Assembly: GCA_051660685.1 (NCBI GenBank)
Contig: JBOFQB010000109.1
Span: 1 to 43,322 of the forward strand
Source of the DNA: JAVBSX01 sp051660685
GTDB lineage: Bacteria > Planctomycetota > Planctomycetia > Pirellulales > Thermoguttaceae
DNA: 43,322 nucleotides
Reading direction: 5' to 3'
The notes below the pieces were generated by a model. That model ran no database searches. It was not told where the DNA came from and worked only from the letters and a program-made list of their open reading frames with translations. The position numbers and the translations under genes were made by a program. This document shows positions 42,611 to 43,322 of the stretch, in pieces; position 1 is the first letter of the stretch; each line of letters begins with the position of its first letter.

Positions 42611-43135
42611 ATGAGATTTACACCGTTGGGATTATCGGGGGCGTACACGATAGAGCTTGACCCGCGAGGGGATTCGCGGGGCCGGTTTACACGGTTATTC
42701 TGTGCAAGAGAGCTTGAACAGATAGGGCATAGCAAGCCGATTGTGAATGTGAATCATTCGTATACGCAGAAGCGGGGCACGATTCGGGGGATGCACTTTC
42801 AAGAGGCTCCGCACGCCGAGATAAAAATCATCAAATGTATTCGTGGATCGATATTTGACGTGATCGTGGATCATCGCAAGGGATCGGAGACGTATCACAA
42901 GTGGGTTGGGGTCGAGTTGAGTGAGTCGAACAACCGTATGATTTACGTTCCAGAAGGTTTTGCACACGGTTTCCAAAGCCTGACCGATGATGTGGAAATT
43001 GTATATTTTGTGACAGCCTTTTACTCACCAGAACATGAAAATGGTATACGATTTGACGATCCGCACGTTGGTATAAGCTGGCCAATGACAGTAACAGAGG
43101 TATCGGCTAGGGATCGAACGTTTGCGTATTGCTAA
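42611..43135 (+). CDS. dTDP-4-dehydrorhamnose 3,5-epimerase family protein
   Basis: A 174-residue cupin epimerase of the RmlC/RfbC family. It has RGDSRGRFTRLF, the active-site RGMHFQ with His62, YVPEGFAHGF, and Tyr132 in VYFVTAFYSPEHE followed by DDPHVGISWP. In a cluster with rfbF and rfbG the likely substrate is CDP-4-keto-6-deoxyglucose, giving a CDP-deoxysugar for a surface glycan, by inference from neighbours. No reductase or dehydrase for the later steps is in the window, which ends soon after. Confidence 0.92.
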   Translation: MRFTPLGLSGAYTIELDPRGDSRGRFTRLFCARELEQIGHSKPIVNVNHSYTQKRGTIRGMHFQEAPHAEIKIIKCIRGSIFDVIVDHRKGSETYHKWVGVELSESNNRMIYVPEGFAHGFQSLTDDVEIVYFVTAFYSPEHENGIRFDDPHVGISWPMTVTEVSARDRTFAYC

Positions 43136-43231
43136 AGCATTTTTTTGAAAAAACAACAATCCGTACACGAAGCGTGTGCTTCAAATGATATTCAGAAAGT
43201 AATCCCCCGTCGGAGCAAAGAAAACGCAAAA

Positions 43232-43289
43232 GGGTCTCTCGTAAGCTAAAGTTGGTTTTACCAACAAACCCTTCAACCTACGGAGACCC
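43232..43289. promoter_or_regulatory. Stem-loop before the transposase gene
   Basis: GGGTCTC (43232-43238) pairs with GAGACCC (43283-43289), CGTA (43240-43243) with TACG (43279-43282), and an inner hairpin GTTGG-TTTTA-CCAAC lies at 43251-43265. It ends two bases before the transposase ATG. IS110-type elements encode a bridge RNA at an end of the element; whether this is part of one cannot be told here. Confidence 0.5.
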
Positions 43290-43291
43290 AA

Positions 43292-43322
43292 ATGCTGTAC
43301 TTAGCTATCGACCAACACAAGG
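43292..43322 (+). CDS. IS110-family transposase, N-terminal fragment (runs off the window)
   Basis: Only ten residues are visible, MLYLAIDQHK. The wording xxxIDxHK matches the opening of IS110-family DEDD transposases, with Asp7 as the first metal-binding residue. The gene continues past the window edge. Left end of the element is not identified; the 157 bp between the epimerase and this ATG could contain it. Confidence 0.7.
   Translation, partial: MLYLAIDQHK

Overview
The window looks like a chromosomal segment of a planctomycete (Planctomycetota, probably Pirellulales-like, with moderate GC). The clues are: a large secreted subtilase with an N-terminal LESRELLS motif, the planctomycetal exported-protein signature; a giant flagellin; a small cysteine-rich secreted protein like planctomycete wall proteins; a protein ending in a short domain I recall as common in this phylum; and many genes without a strong Shine-Dalgarno. 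The assignment is by recognition only; no database was searched.

Layout. 1-450 holds palindromic repeats. 452-3760 (-) is isoleucyl-tRNA synthetase. 4263-6385 (+) holds a two-cluster 4Fe-4S protein and a HAD hydrolase. 6895-8030 (-) holds a methyltransferase and tRNA-Val(UAC). 8602-9965 has a basic/acidic protein of unknown role and a small membrane protein, convergent. 10151-13537 (+) is an 1128-aa flagellin. 13574-18439 (-) holds a DEAD-box helicase with an 18-residue repeat linker, and SerA. 18946-22005 (+) holds pheS, holA and a zinc-ribbon membrane protein. 22177-25926 (+) is the subtilase. 26007-28224 (+) holds a NosR/NapH-like ferredoxin membrane protein and NAD(P)HX epimerase. 28365-33352 (-) holds a secreted unknown and MutS. 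33737-35014 (+) holds a small VOC protein and the cysteine-rich secreted protein, the latter with a clear promoter and terminator. 35160-35834 (-) is deoC. 36226-37119 (+) is PyrK-like. 37815-38946 (+) is a secreted unknown followed by an overlapping one-helix peptide.

From 39163 to 43135 is a CDP-sugar cluster: rfbF, rfbG and an rfbC-type epimerase. A HEPN/MNT pair and two small coupled ORFs are interleaved with it, one apparently cut by a palindromic cassette. The right edge enters an IS110-family transposase gene.

The core genes are ordinary. The most interesting content lies between them. (1) A short inverted-repeat mobile element family has four copies (3942, 30219, 33423, 35880). Two have perfect 10-bp target duplications, and one carries an unrelated interior. 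(2) A composite cassette of about 200 bp, made of six small palindromes in fixed order, occurs in opposite orientations near 37480 and 42283, with scrambled or partial versions near 1-240, 6600 and 37300. (3) A second hairpin repeat occurs at 366, 28277 and, in part, over the 3' end of deoC. (4) Another inverted-repeat element ends inside the methyltransferase stop codon. No transposase for families 1-4 is in the window, so they must be moved in trans or be relics.
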